Part shown: positions 40,781 to 53,340 of the stretch, in pieces
How the letters are laid out: each line of letters starts with the position of its first letter
How positions within the stretch are numbered: position 1 is the stretch's first letter
Assembly (NCBI GenBank): GCA_024449915.1
Contig: JAMZAV010000102.1
Location: 1 to 64,000, forward strand
From: Sweltsa coloradensis
Taxonomy: Eukaryota; Arthropoda; Insecta; Plecoptera; Chloroperlidae
Direction of reading: 5' to 3'
DNA: 64,000 nt
Position numbers and translations under genes: made by a program
Notes under the pieces: generated by a model
Seen by the model: only the letters and a program-made list of their open reading frames with translations
What the model was told of the DNA's origin: nothing
The model's database searches: none

Positions 40781-41823
40781 ATGTTGATAAGATCATTCAA
40801 TTAGAATTTCCGGCAATTGGAATAGTACCGGTACCTGGTTCCTTGAAGGCACAGTATCGTGCACTATCGATGAGCCAGTCGAAAGAGTTTGTGAACGCAC
40901 TCACTCATCCAGATCGATTTGATTTGAACACCGAGCTCGCGAGAGGAATCGGCCATTACGATACGAATCTCCTGATTTAGCTCGGAAGAAATGAAATGGG
41001 TGATTCTAAAGCGACAGGTACTTAGAGATTCCTCGAAAAATTCGCTTTCAGTTGGGAATTGTGAATTGTACGGAACAGTTCATAATTATGTCATCGATAA
41101 TAATGCAGTAGGGTAGGCGCTACCCTTACAGTGCTTTATTTCAATAGATTATATTCGATATTGTAGCACGTAGGTGAACAATATTCCTCAACGTCGTAGC
41201 AATAAATTTAAACAAGTTTTCAATTTAGGTGAGGGTGAAAATGGTTTGGGTTCAGATAATTGAAAATATGAGTGTCCATCAATAATGTATAAAACAGTCG
41301 GTATGGACTAAGAAGAATTACTATTATACGGCTACAATAACCACTTTTTAAATTAATTTCTAGATTTTTGGGCTGATATTTGGTAGACTCTCCATATTGC
41401 GGCTATATCATGAATAATTTTGGTTGACAAGTTCTGCAAACCTTTAATGATATGATTGCTGATTGAAATTCATGATATTTTATCCGAATTCAAAATTCCA
41501 TTTGTGTAAACATCCTACAAGTGAATATGGTACCAAAAGTAATACTAATTCGCAACATGGGGCGTGTCCATGTGCTATTCCTTATTTACAAGTGATTTAG
41601 TTGTATTATCGATAGATGATAAATTTAGGTAAATATTTATATCATGATTATGTTAAGAAAATGCAATTGATTAAAGTATAACTAACTAAGAAAAATTTCG
41701 AACATATTAAAAAATAAGTATGATATACATTTTTATGTATTCACTATATATTATATAGCTCGAGTTAAATCATACCTTCATCATCTTGCCATTTGATTTA
41801 GATGCTGTAAATTTAAACTCGCA
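40781..41823. other. Intron sequence, nothing recognised
   Basis: AT-rich, no repeat family or exon identified. Confidence 0.4.
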
Positions 41824-41904
41824 GTGAGTGAGTGAGTGAGTGAGTGAGTGAGTGAGTGAGTGAGTGAGTGAGTGAGTGAGTGAGTGAGTGAGTGAGTGAG
41901 TGAG
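41824..41904. repeat. (TGAG)n microsatellite
   Basis: About 20 uninterrupted TGAG units, directly upstream of a tRNA-derived SINE head. Confidence 0.97.
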
Positions 41905-41924
41905 GAGTGAAGGAGTGGTGATTA

Positions 41925-42240
41925 ATTAGAGCTCAAGCATAAAGCGCAAGACTCTGATTTGGGAGGTCCCGGGTTCGAATCCCGTCGAGACCGGCAGTTC
42001 TCACTAAAGGTTTTTCCAAGTGTTTTGTCAATCGTTAATGCGAATGCAAGGGATTGCGTCCCCCTTCACAATTGCCCTGACTCTAATACCTACTAGATGG
42101 GGTGCATAGAACCCTGGGCAGGATTCCCACGAGAAGTTGAGTACCGTAAGTGAATTAGTTCGTCTCGGACTCGCTCTCTCGAGGGAGAATTGGAGCAAAT
42201 GCATCGAAAACTTAGGTGCAAATTCTATTAACATGACCCA
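41925..42240 (+). mobile_element. tRNA-derived SINE
   Basis: The head reads TTAGAGCTCAAGCATAAAGCGC (A-box-like), then GAGGTCCCGGGTTCGAATCCC (consensus-quality B box with a T-stem). A body of about 240 bp follows, with CTAAAGGTTTTTCCAAG near 42005. It is the best-preserved tRNA-like head in the window. An acceptor stem is not formed, so a functional tRNA is not claimed. The right end is approximate. Confidence 0.6.
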
Positions 42241-43289
42241 AATGTTTAATAAGAAACATTTTCACAGATCAAAAAAACAAGGAAAATTAAATAACGGTAT
42301 ATAGCAACATATCAACTAGCACCACTTCAAAAATAAAATAAGAACCATTTATCGCGCAGTACAACGCACACGTCGTCATTTCTTGGCGCTGAGACCTGTT
42401 TAAATAGTTAGCTTTTAGTAGGCCATTTAAGTTAAACGGAACGCTAATTTGTTATTCTTGTAAGTTTTTGGCTACAATCGCACTGTTAACTTAAAACAAA
42501 TCCCCGTGTGTTGGTGTGAACCGGCGTCCGTTCACAGTTGAAGTTGAAACTACCAACATGGCTGCAATACATCACGAGAGCGCAATGCTTTTCCTTGGCG
42601 CTTGTGACCTATTTTCAAAAGCCAGTATTGGTTTTCTATTGACGGTTTACTTAAGTGAGAACGGTTAAATTGCCTTGGTAACAATCAGTCACTTGTATAA
42701 AATAGAAAAGTTTCAAGAACAACTGTTAAAAGAGCATAAAAAGCGATGAACACATTAAAGTCGAATAGCTTAGTTTTAAACAGAGTCCCTCATCAACAAC
42801 CCATGAAGTATAAATAATTATGTAACGAGTTTAAAACTATTAAACTTAGCTTAATACAAAAATGGATTGGCTGATTAGGTACTTTACTTCGTTTTTAAAT
42901 ATCACTCACATGGTGGTCAAAGTTATGGACCTCATTTATACAGTTTGGCCGAATAATTCTTAGCAACATTTATGACGTTAAATAGCCGTATGGTATATTT
43001 GTGACACTTCCAGTAATATCAGTTTCCAGAATTCACAAACATTTTAAATTACCTTGAACTTGAGATATAAGAAATTATTATTAATATTATATTTATTTAC
43101 TATTGACAACAATACATCCAACCATCAAGTGTCAAGAAGCTCAATTCGACCACTTAAAAATACACACTATAATCAAAATTTAAAAAAGCATGGGTATTCC
43201 TTGGAGTTTCCAAAAGTGGGAGCGAGGTTATTAATAAACAGATCGGATAAGATTAAAACCCAAATTACATAATTCGCGGTGCATTGATC
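42241..43289. other. Intron sequence, nothing recognised
   Basis: AT-rich, no exon or repeat family identified. A 72-codon frame at 43054-43272 is unassigned. Confidence 0.4.
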
Positions 43290-43590
43290 ATTTTGATGGC
43301 GGTGCCGGGTAATGTGACCATTAAAATAGGTTCGTTATTAATTGTTGCGCATTGAAAATGGTGGAATGCCGGGTTATGAATTTTGAAACTCCTTGGGGAG
43401 ATAGCCACTCTCCTCTTTACCCTAGCATCACCAGACGCATTCTGTGCCATCCTTGTTGGAGGGCAATGCTAACATAAAAAATAAATTGACAATCGGACGT
43501 TTTGTTCGGTTTTTTGCGTTAGACCGTAGACGTTACACACGCACATACAGACGGACGGATGGACGGACGGATGGACATAACAGTGATGCT
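43290..43590 (-). repeat. Dispersed repeat family D, copy 4, with two cores
   Basis: The + strand reads TGGCGGTGCCGGG (43297-43309) and TGGTGGAATGCCGGG (43359-43373), then TGGAGGGCAATGCTAACATA, TTGACAATCGGACGTTTTGTT, CGGTTTTTTGCGTTAGACCG, and ACACACGCACATACAGACGG followed by GGACGGATGG units. It is the reverse complement of the block order in copies 3 and 6. The core is present twice, about 60 bp apart. Confidence 0.7.
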
Positions 43591-44665
43591 TATATCCCAA
43601 ACAATGCACATATGATATAAGAATAATAGATATAATGTCCAACACATATGAATCAGCCAACTCACTTCAGAAAACCAAACGACAGAAAGGAAGAAAACAA
43701 CAGGGACTGTGGTCAGACGTAATTACGAGAAAACTAGCTACCGTGAAACCGAATAGGCTACCCCCTTAGTATAAGAGTTGACTAACAAAAAACACGAGCA
43801 GAAAGTCGATAGCACAAGTATCCGATTCCTAATTGATGAAAAACTATTGTGTCCACATCAACCTACATCAAAATAGGAGTAAAGAAATATTGGTTAAAAA
43901 GGTGAAATGTTTCCGAACGAAATCAATGACGTTGCCATCATCAATATGAAGTTAGAGGCCATCACTCAAGCTAGCTATGATATACTGGCTGTCTGTGAGC
44001 CGATGCTTATTGATGCTATAGCATGGGAAGCCGCGCTGTGGCCATTGATTTATATTTTAAGTCTTCTACCTCAAATGGATTAGGATTCTGCGATTATCTG
44101 ATATAGCAGGCATTAGTGGTCTGATCTTATTAATGTATCTCTACACATAGACTTACGCAACTACTTACATTGCGTAAGGCATTGATTTCTCTTTCAAATA
44201 CTGCGCATTGTGACCAACTATCTGTACGGAATGACTTAAAGTAAACAACGACAACATACAAATAATGCTGGTATTCTCATGCCGGTACACAACATCGGTA
44301 TTTAGAAAAAAATTAAAGTTATGTTTTGGCAATTGATATAAAGGAAAATATACTCTCTGTAAAGTCCTGATCCCGAACCATAGACCGAGCTACGCCGTGG
44401 AGTAATACCCCATTCGAAAATCGATATTCGATCTCAATTACATTCTTAATCTGTGTTCCGCGTTACATAGTTTATCATGATTAATGTGATAATCCCGTTG
44501 TTGGACTCGATTAAGTTTGACATTGATGAGCTAATCGAGATTAACTGATGTTGTGAGGCATTTCCAAGGTTCGAAACACATGCAGAACTAGGATGGTGGG
44601 TAAACGTCGACAGCAGAGTTTGTCGCTCGTGTCTATTGTTCATCCATCCCGACACTTTGTTTCAG
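43591..44665. other. Intron sequence up to exon 5
   Basis: AT-rich, nothing recognised. The intron ends at ACACTTTGTTTCAG, 44652-44665. Confidence 0.55.
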
Positions 44666-44815
44666 ACGGCAAGTTCCACATGCTGCCGACAGGAGAGCTG
44701 CTAGTGTACGCGGTGACGACGAGCGACAGCCATGCCACCTACCGGTGTCGGACCGTCCACAGGATCACCGGCAAAACCATTGAGAGCTCCACTCACGGAC
44801 GAGTCGTCGTCACTG
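44666..44815 (+). CDS. Dscam: Dscam-family exon 5 (second half of Ig2)
   Basis: Internal exon of 150 nt with acceptor TTTGTTTCAG and donor GTAAAT at 44816. One G from exon 4 plus AC makes Asp, so the phases fit. It encodes DGKFHMLPTGELLVYAV, then SHATYRCRTVHRITGKT (the second Cys of Ig2) and HGRVVVT plus one base. The LPxGEL..YxCRTxHRxTG pattern is highly characteristic of insect Dscam exon 5. Exon 4 supplies the first Cys and Trp of the same domain, so both exons are needed for a closed Ig2 fold. Longer open frames of 117 and 161 codons that overlap it run on into the intron or use another frame and are not real products. Confidence 0.94.
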
Positions 44816-47800
44816 GTAAATATCAAGGAACCACCCCTAGGCTTTGTCGTCCCACTAACAAGCTACATCCCCTACCCCCTTCACACACAAGGGCCTCTTC
44901 TAGCAGAGCAATGGAAAACGTTAATGATGCTGAAAATTATTTTTAAAGAGAATCCATATTGCTGGATTGAAGTCTGGGTTTTGTCCATCCTTTGTATCCC
45001 ACCGAAGATTCTTTCTCTCCGTTTGAATCCTCCTCCCCCCCCCTCTATTTGCTATAACACTCTTGTTGGCTTAGAAATCTCGGTGCTTCACTCTGCGTCT
45101 GAAAGGTTCGCAGGCGGCCGGGGGCGCGTGCGATTCGAGGGGAGAGAACGCGCCATCCTTATTGCTGCGATTCATCAATTGTACTCAACACACAATAAAT
45201 CTTTTCACTGGCAGTGAGTCTCATTTGGAATTGTGCGGGTACTCTAGATTGGCGACGGTGGCGTACCATGACGAACCCGTCGAGCTCGTATTGATTGGAC
45301 AGCACCTGTCGCGAGCCATCAGCTTGAGATGATCTAATTTGATAGACGCGAGATACTCGTATCTAAGCCTAGTTAGTAACCAGCTTAAGCCTGATTATAG
45401 CCCACAGCTTTGAAACTTGTGCACGGTTCTTCTTCTCACTCACTTGGTGCTAATGACAATTATTGTCTGTGTGGAGAGGAGAGGAGAGGGACTGGAGCCC
45501 ATCTGCGACTCAAAGTTTGTTTCATTGAATCTGGCTGTGGCCAGCCTGCTTTACCACGACGTGCACCGAGCGCGAGCTCCGTGGAGCGTGGAAACACGTC
45601 AAGCCGTAAAATAGCGACTAGACCATTTAGATTTTTTTAGAATAAATTGGGTACTTAAAACTGCAATAACGGTTGAATAGAACGGAAACAATGTGGAGGT
45701 GTATCTGTACTCACCATCTTGGAGATATTGAAGTTTATTATTTGAAGTGCTACTTGTCGCAGTTGACTTCCAATTCGTAAGTGTACGGTCGACTGAATGT
45801 CATAGGATAAGCGAAGATGCTTCCCTTGGAAATGGGAGTCGGGAAGCCCTTCAATAAATTATGTAAACCTCGTTGATTCCGTGGAAACTCAAAGTGGGAG
45901 TAATAGTTAACTAGTGCCGAGAGGTGCATTGGGAGATCTTTAATTGAAAACCAGAAGAATTTCCATAGTGTTGCCAGACCATTGAGTGTTGAGATTGATG
46001 CAGCCTCTTTAAAATGTCGCGCCCTCACCACTGTACTACATCATTTACAAAAACCGGATAAGACACGTTGCTTTCAAGAACAGAGGGCAAGTTGCGTACG
46101 GTGAGCTTGAGAAGAATGATGCCATCCATTTGCGCGGGACGGAGGACTAATTGCGCTCTCCGGGCAGTGGTAATGGAGGCAAAGTGCTTTGCATAATGGG
46201 TGGGAAGAGTGGCTAGGGGAATGAATTGTGGCACCGAGGAAGGAAATATTCACTGGAATAAAAAGACGACGAATTAAGAATTTCTACTTATTTGTGCAAC
46301 AGATTTCATTAACCAATATTTAGAATAGACTTAAAACATCTATTTGCTAAATGAGATTATCAATTAAGTAATTTTAATTTTAATAATTAGTTTGGATAAG
46401 GCGTAGCGAAGTTTTATCGGAGACGCGTAATGGAAAAGTAATGTTGACGCAACTCTTGAGCGTGCACCGTGACGTGACGTAACATCTGACGGGCGGATTG
46501 AATTAACGACTAAAACCAATACTCTCAAGCTCGCGCTTGCATGGTGGCGTTAATTAATCACCGCCCGAGTGCCACCGGATTAGCGGCGTGATTACTACGC
46601 CGGACCCGGGGCGCGACACTTGACGGCGAGCCATCCGGATCACAACCCGAACACAAATCTACTTACAGTTTCTTACTTGATGTCATTAAGCCTGAGAAAG
46701 TTTCAAAGGAACTTTCAGACCAAAGTTCTACGGGTTTTGCTAGAATCTTAGGGAAGGACGGATACGTTTGGGACTTCGATGTGAAATGTAGCAGGTATGA
46801 TGACCATGCGAATGCTAGTGACTTAGTCACTGCAATCCTCTTTCAATTCAATAGTCGACACTTTTAGTTGTTCTAAAATTGTTACGTTTATTACCGTTTA
46901 TACATAAAGATATTGCATTGCGCAAAGAAAATTGATTCTTGCTGATCTCTTTAATTTTAAATAATACATAAATTACAGTGATTGACATACATAGCACTAG
47001 ATTTACTAATGCTCATGTAGGTAATAGATGTTTGTTCTCAAACCCTATGATACCTTAATATTACGTATTGATAATGCTGCTCAAAGCTACAGAACTATTT
47101 TAGTTTATTTTGACATAAACATAAATTTGAAATATCTTTCTAAAGAAAAATCCTCTCGAGTTTATACGAACTCTTGCACCTACTATTAAAACTAAAAATA
47201 ATACAACACTTATTATCAACATCGTAGCACATTGAATATGAATTTATCTATGTATGTATTCATTTAAAATGTTTATTTAACTTTGTTTTGACGTGTGTGA
47301 TTCTGAAAATAATAATGGTCTAATTTACTTTCCAACACATTGAAAAGTCGTTGAAACTCAATGTTGGCTTAAGTAGTTGGCAATGTTTCCATCAGCCAGT
47401 AATTTCTGGTATAAAGTATTCCACACAATTTTTTTTAAAATTATAATACGCGTTTATTCACATTAAGAATAATTACATACAAAAAAACGTTACAAACAAT
47501 TCGTTGATTCTATGATAAGTACGTGAATCCCACATGAGCATAGCTTATGTGTGTTCTATGGTCAGATGTTGAGTCGCAAAATGTTATGTGCGTAGGCCGG
47601 CAGTATAAAAGTATTATAGTAATATCAGGAACCGTATTCAAAACTTGTGAAACTACAAAATGGTATCTGAACATTAACATTTTAACATTTAACAACTTAT
47701 TTTTCTATGAAAATTATGCATAATGTGCTTTAATAATAATAGTGCCAATTGAATTATTTTTATTGTTTTCTTATTATTATGTACACTATTAATTAATTTT

Positions 47801-47836
47801 ATTAATATTAATCAATAATATTATTTATTCATACTT
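44816..47836. other. First part of intron 5, unusually GC-rich
   Basis: About 3 kb. The segments near 45080-45620 and 46400-46650 are clearly richer in G, C and CpG than the rest of the introns. Open frames there (45410-45640, 45417-45614, 45750-46031 and 46025-46234 on the minus strand) show no family I recognise. No further exon-6-like sequence was seen. Confidence 0.45.
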
Positions 47837-48454
47837 ATTGATGAGCGTAGCGAGCGAAGTGAAGATTCCATTCCACTACACTGGAGAAAAAAATCAAGAA
47901 TGTTTTTTTTTTTACTTTCCGTTTGTATTTTTTTAACACGATTCCGGTTAAACCGATACTCCAACTGCGATATACATTTTCTGGGGGCCTTCGAAATCTC
48001 TGAACTAAGAACTGCCACGTTTTTAAGCGCAATCTAAAAAAATTCTCATGAAAATCGCAATTTTACAATTTTGTTCGTTTTTTAATAAATTCTATAAGAA
48101 AAATTTTGACTTATTACACCTACATGCTTTATTCGATTGTATAGATTTTTTCACAGAACCTCCATTTTATGAATTCATATATTTGTGTGAAATTTGAGTG
48201 TAAACAAAATATTATTTCTCATGCAAATCGCAATTTTACGCTTTTTTCGTTATTTAAAATTTCTTCTACTTTTAACACCTACATGCTTTATCCGATTGTA
48301 ATGATTTTGTCAAAGAGCCTTAATTTTATGAAAAAATATATTCGTGTGAAATTTGAGCGCAATCGAAAAATTATCTCTCATGAAAATCGCAATTTTCCAA
48401 TTACGCTCATGAAACAACGCGCCTGAAAAAGCGTTTGCGAAAAAGCTTCCTAGT
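47837..48454 (+). repeat. Dispersed repeat family A, copy 4 (divergent)
   Basis: Starts ATTGATGAGCGTAGCGAGCGAAG and ends AAGCTTCCTAGT. It retains the T-rich run and the TCTCATGAAAATCGCAATTTTAC-type blocks (twice), but lacks the GGGTGGGGCTACAACG block, so it may belong to a separate subfamily. An 85-codon frame inside is not credible as a gene. Confidence 0.6.
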
Positions 48455-48999
48455 TTATATAATGATTAGTGTAGACTTACGATAATGACCAAACTAAAAC
48501 ATTGACATTCATTCCTTGGTCTAGTTGCTGATCTTCTGAGCGGCATTCCTCGCCTCCTCAACGCGTCTTTACGTGTGCACACGCTCCCCTACACGCGCCC
48601 TGTTGTAGTCTAGACTCTCCTCAGAATGTCGAGTCCAATTCACGTTTTACCTCAACACCTCCAGCAAAACAATGTCAATATGTCACGAGGCGTTATTTCC
48701 ATTCAACTACTTCTAATGGAACTAAGCAATTAACTTGTTGTTGTTCATCGGTCGCCTACTTTTGAAATGTGTGTTTGTAGGGCTGTTTATATCATTAGTT
48801 TGTACTCTTACGGATATTGCTAAAATCAACAAATACTTAACGTTATCTTAAGCAAATATGCAAATGTAATAAAATAAGATAAAAACATTAACTTAAAACC
48901 AGTATAAATAATATGTAAAATTTACGATAAAAATATCCGACCCACAAAACTCTTTCGGCCGGGTCTATCGAAGTCGTCTAGCCATGCCTGACGCTTTAC
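48455..48999. other. Intron sequence, nothing recognised
   Basis: AT-rich with a short C/T-rich patch near 48540-48610. Confidence 0.4.
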
Positions 49000-49300
49000 C
49001 GTTTATTATCTCCTCCTTTTACTAATCTTCACTTTCTCTTATTCATATCTTTCCTACAGTTCTCTCTCCCTACCTCTTTTCCACTAATTCTTTCCCAAGC
49101 TGTGTTCTGTCTTTCCACGTCCATCTCTATTACCTCTTCCCTCCTTAGTCCGGGTGTTTCTCTATTTCTCTTCTTGTCCCAGGCTGCATCCTGTGTATCA
49201 TGTCCTCCTTCATCCTCATCACGTGTCCTGACTCCTCACCACCGCAGCCTCTCTCTTCCAGCTCATAGCTCATCATAGAGTTTTCTCTCACTAATCGGTT
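49000..49300 (-). pseudogene. Remnant of non-LTR retrotransposon C-terminus (RTE-like)
   Basis: The + strand is strikingly C/T-rich. The minus strand near 49232-49195 encodes SGHVMRMKEDMIHRMQ, which resembles the R-W-x-G-H-V-M-R-M-x-E-D motif near the C-terminus of RTE-type endonuclease/RT proteins. Downstream in the minus direction the sequence is A/G-rich (charged codons) as expected for that tail, but stops break the frame. Degenerate; assignment rests on one motif. Confidence 0.45.
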
Positions 49301-50435
49301 CTTAAAACGTGAATTCTCTTCTGCCCCCGCTCAGCGTAATGAGTAGGAGTCGAATAGCGTTACATCTATAGTAGATTCGTTTAGAAGTTTTAATTTTGAA
49401 TCACTATGAAGTGAGAGTTGATTATATGTGTTGATTGTTTTGTACTATAAATTAAGTACTACAAATCATGACAAACACACGCTTATTGTGTATACTTTAT
49501 TAAAACATAACAGAAATTAATGTTTCGTATGGGTTTCGGTTAAGCGACTTATTTCATGCCTGCTAGCTCCTAGTCCAAACGACACAAAATGCCCTACGAC
49601 TACTTTTACTTTTGTATTCGAAGGTAAAATTTAATTCATCAAGTTTTATTAAGTATTATGTTTAAATTGTCATATTTTGTTTATATACTCATGAATTTGG
49701 CTACGTTGGTTTTAAAATTGTTCTGTTAGCAATAAACGACAGGACACCAAGTTGAACGCTTGCATGGTTTTCTCTGTTCATCACTAATGTGACGGCCAAC
49801 CTTAGCTTCTATTGATACGTTGCGGATAACCTAGGCGGAAAATTGACGATTAATCAACGACAATAGCGAATGAAAAACTCCTACCAGAGAAGAAAAGCGT
49901 GTGTAGGGTGAAGTAATCGAAAATACCACGAACTTTTCACTCATTACCCTCCATTCTGTGTCGCTTCTTTATGAACACACCCCTTCCCATCAACGCTGAG
50001 CTGGTGACAAGAATCCTGAAATGTACTTTCACATAGATATATTAACTACTAAACAGATCTTCTGATAAATTACGCATGAGGCTCATATGGTTTGGCGAAG
50101 GTCTGGGCATTATGGAACCAAGTTGCGTTGGAAAGTCCTGAGAAAGATACAGTATTTTATAATGTCCCTAAATCATCTTCTATAGCCACACATCGCCACG
50201 ATCAACGTTATTACGTGAACGACGTTACGCATGAAACAACACTTGTGCACGTTGGAGTCAAGTCGCCATTAGTTTTCTTTCTTTATACATTACCGTTTGA
50301 ATGTGTATTTAGTTTGTTTGCCGTACCATGCTTAATTCGTTTTAAATGTGTTAAGTTACTCATGTTTGTTACTGTCTTCATCAATCTTGGAACTTAGCAC
50401 TTAACTAACATTATCTGAAAAATACAAAAAAACTT
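49301..50435. other. Intron sequence, one unrecognised open frame
   Basis: AT-rich. A 101-codon plus-strand frame at 50092-50397 has hydrophobic stretches in its second half but no recognisable domain, and no splice or promoter evidence supports it. Confidence 0.4.
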
Positions 50436-51021
50436 AATTGGATGGGCGAAGCGAAGACTTCAATTTCACTGACCCCCAAAAAATTTAGCTCCAATGTTTT
50501 TTTTTATTATTTATTTAATTTTTTCTATTTGTTTGCTCTCCACCGGGCAAACGGCATAAGCGATCTTGATAAAAATTAGAGGGGACCTTCGACATCTCTA
50601 AACTTAGATCTACTACGTTTTTGGGTACAATCGAAGAAATATTTCTCGTGAATATCGTACTTTCACGATTTTTTTCGATTTTTAGTGCGATATTTTCGTG
50701 ACATTTGGGCCGATTCTGATCAAACGGGTTGGGCTACAACGGTCATATTTTACATGGACATTAAGGTTATGGATATGTATTGCCTGTTGAAAGAAAAGGT
50801 TGAAAAAGATAGCCAGAATCCATAGAAAAAAGGTTTTAATATGAGTTTTTTTTAAGGTATATAATAACAATCAACAAGTAACAATAGAAACTTGACAACA
50901 ATCACCTACAATGCGTTCAAAAAGCACTTGCAAAAGTAAAGAGATCCCACACAAACTTAAAACTTACAAAAAAGCTCATCCATCATTGTGATTAAAAAAA
51001 GCGTTCGCGAAGCGGCCTAGT
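50436..51021 (+). repeat. Dispersed repeat family A, copy 5
   Basis: Starts AATTGGATGGGCGAAGCGAAG and ends GCGTTCGCGAAGCGGCCTAGT, matching copy 3 at the right end and copies 1 and 2 at the left. It contains CTCCACCGGGCAAACGGC and the GATCAAACGGGTTGGGCTACAACG-type block once. The single internal block makes it shorter than copies 1 and 2. Confidence 0.8.
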
Positions 51022-52929
51022 TAATATAAATCTAGGTCTAGGATAAATTTAAAGCATGGTACAAAAACATCTTGAAACAGATGTTATTGAAAAATGTTAG
51101 TGATCATTTATATTTGTTTTAATGAAACATGCTTTGTGCAGCTTTTCACTTTTCAGATGACTTGTACCAAGTATTGTATGGAATTAAATATTTCATACGG
51201 GTTTTCACAAGAATGTTTGTAAACCAATCCCAACAACATTCTGTTGACAGTGGAATATCTTCAAGAAACAGTCAGGATTGCCGATGGTAAAATGTAATCG
51301 AGGACACCCTAAATATTGTTAGATGTAGTATTCGTGTCATAGCACTGATCTTTTTCTTATGTATCAAAACTTTGTTTCCTTGGTCGTTTTTTTCCTTGGA
51401 TATACGATACAATCCGTTTTATTTTTTTATCGAGGATACGTAACACTTTGTTTCGCTTTTCATTGGTGACACGAAACGTTTTAAGATTAACTTATCTTTC
51501 TTTTAAAAGTTAAAAGGAAGTTTGTGTACTGCAGTCTAGGATTTAATATCTCTCGAGAGTTCGGTGTATGCAAAAGTAAAACGTGAAGATAGAAACAGAA
51601 GCGATTTCACCGTGTAGCTGCATGTATAGATAGGTTGTTTAATAGCGCTTACGAGCCCCATTACAAACGTTTCATGTATTATATCTCTGTGTATAGATAA
51701 ACACTACCTGGCCGCTTGGGAGGTTCATGTGCGGTCGATGTTTTATAATGTTAGGGGGGGGGGTTGGGGACACAGCTGATAGCTTTACAACTGTGTTGTA
51801 TCAATTAAACCTTCAACATCTCCACGTGGTAATGGTCAGAGGGGGGTCGGGCGGAAATAAATTGTTTTCGGTACAGGAAATGAAGAAAAACGTAAATGGA
51901 CGGGAATAAAATAAATACGTGTATACTGTTGAGAGAATAAAGTTTATTTTCTCTAATAAATTATTCCTGCGTTAAATTAAGTTTATACACACATAGTAAA
52001 TACTCATATATTCACGAATTTATGTTTGTATAACAGTTTATTTATTTTGGAATCGAATGCAATATAAAATTCAAAAAGAAGATCATGCCTACGATGACAA
52101 TATAGTAGTATAAAATTTTAGCAAGTATATAAATAATTAGTCAATTTCCTAATTGTTTCCAATTTTCAAATTGTTGTATTGTCCTTGACAAAAATCCACA
52201 AACAAATATCAACTTCTTTACTATCACAAAAATTCATTTGAATATCCCACTGAATTAAATCCGTCATTTAATCATTTTTGAAAGTTCATTCAAAGCTTGC
52301 TGGATCAACATCACTCAATAATAAAAATCTAACAAATGTTCATGGCCATTCGATTGTTTTATTATATATTTTTATTGAGTTCATCAAAATATGGATACAA
52401 CCAAACGGATGAGTGTATGCAAACTTAAAACATTCAATGCTATCACGAATTATTGTTTTGTTTTCTTGCTGGCAATAAGCCTTAGACGAAGGAATACACT
52501 TAAGTAAACGAGAGACAATACAATTCCGAATAATTTATATTAAACCAGTGTAGCTATGGAACTAGGCCAAGAATAAAGAATATGAAACGGTCGAACAATG
52601 GGTAACATAAACAAAAAGCCCCTGGATGGAAGAAGTAAAGTTTTGTGAGTTCTCGCGCGGTCACGCAGTGGAGTAGTGTGCAAGATCACGTGCGTGCCAG
52701 AGGAAAGCGTACTTCACTCTACGGGGCACCACATAATGTTTCCGTTTAGACAGCACTACGGGAGAAGGCAGGGAAGTGAAACACCGACCAGTGACTGGGA
52801 TTGCATTGACAATCAGAAATCCCGGCCGATATTCAAGATTTTCAACGAGTTTATATTTTGAGTTAACATTCTTCATTTACAAACTGAGTTTACGCTAAAC
52901 TTTGTGTTAGTATTATCTCCTGTGACTTG
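51022..52929. other. Intron sequence, nothing recognised
   Basis: AT-rich with a G-run near 51755. Opposing 61- and 71-codon frames at about 52661-52876 are chance. Confidence 0.4.
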
Positions 52930-53340
52930 GATACATTCGCTTACGTTTGCCAGGTAGGCTACCCAGACTTGACTTCCACAATCTCCTCTTCACCGCGAAC
53001 TCCCTCCATACTCTGCTTGTTTACCTTGTACCTGCATTTCTCCCGATCTTCCACTCTTCTCATCTTGTACTTTATATATCTCTCGGTCAGCCTTCTGTTC
53101 CGTTATTCTCGGCCACTCTTCCATTCACTATTGTTGGTATTATTTCTTCACGATTCTTTCCATGTCCTCAAACCATCTCAGCCACTCTATTCCAATACGC
53201 AATCTCACTCTGTATACACCAACTTTCCTCCGCATAGCATTTCTTCTCATTTTATTCACACCTTAAATATTTCAAAGAAATTTCATTTCGTCAACTCAAC
53301 TTCTTTTTCCTTATCAATTCCCTGAGTCCAGGTCGCTGAT
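52930..53340 (-). pseudogene. Remnant of non-LTR retrotransposon C-terminal region
   Basis: A C/T-rich + strand gives open frames of 132 and 96 codons, but the minus strand is the likely coding one. Around 53250-53140 it encodes VYRVRLRIGIEWLRWFEDME, resembling the L-R-W-F-G-H-x-x-R-M block of RTE-type proteins. Just before it, in another frame, is TWTQGIDKEKEVELTK, similar to the C-E-x-W-T-L region that precedes that block. Frameshifts and stops separate the pieces. Identification is tentative. Confidence 0.35.

Noticed and set aside
41925..41996. Functional tRNA gene
   Set aside because: The B box and T-stem are good, but the 5' and 3' ends do not pair as an acceptor stem, and a SINE-like body follows.
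44732..45217. 161-codon plus-strand open frame overlapping exon 5
   Set aside because: It is in a different frame from the clear Dscam coding frame and runs into the intron; it has Pro-rich low-complexity content and no domain.
52927..53325. 132-codon plus-strand frame, Ser/Leu/Phe-rich
   Set aside because: The composition is explained by a C/T-rich strand, and the opposite strand carries retrotransposon-like motifs.
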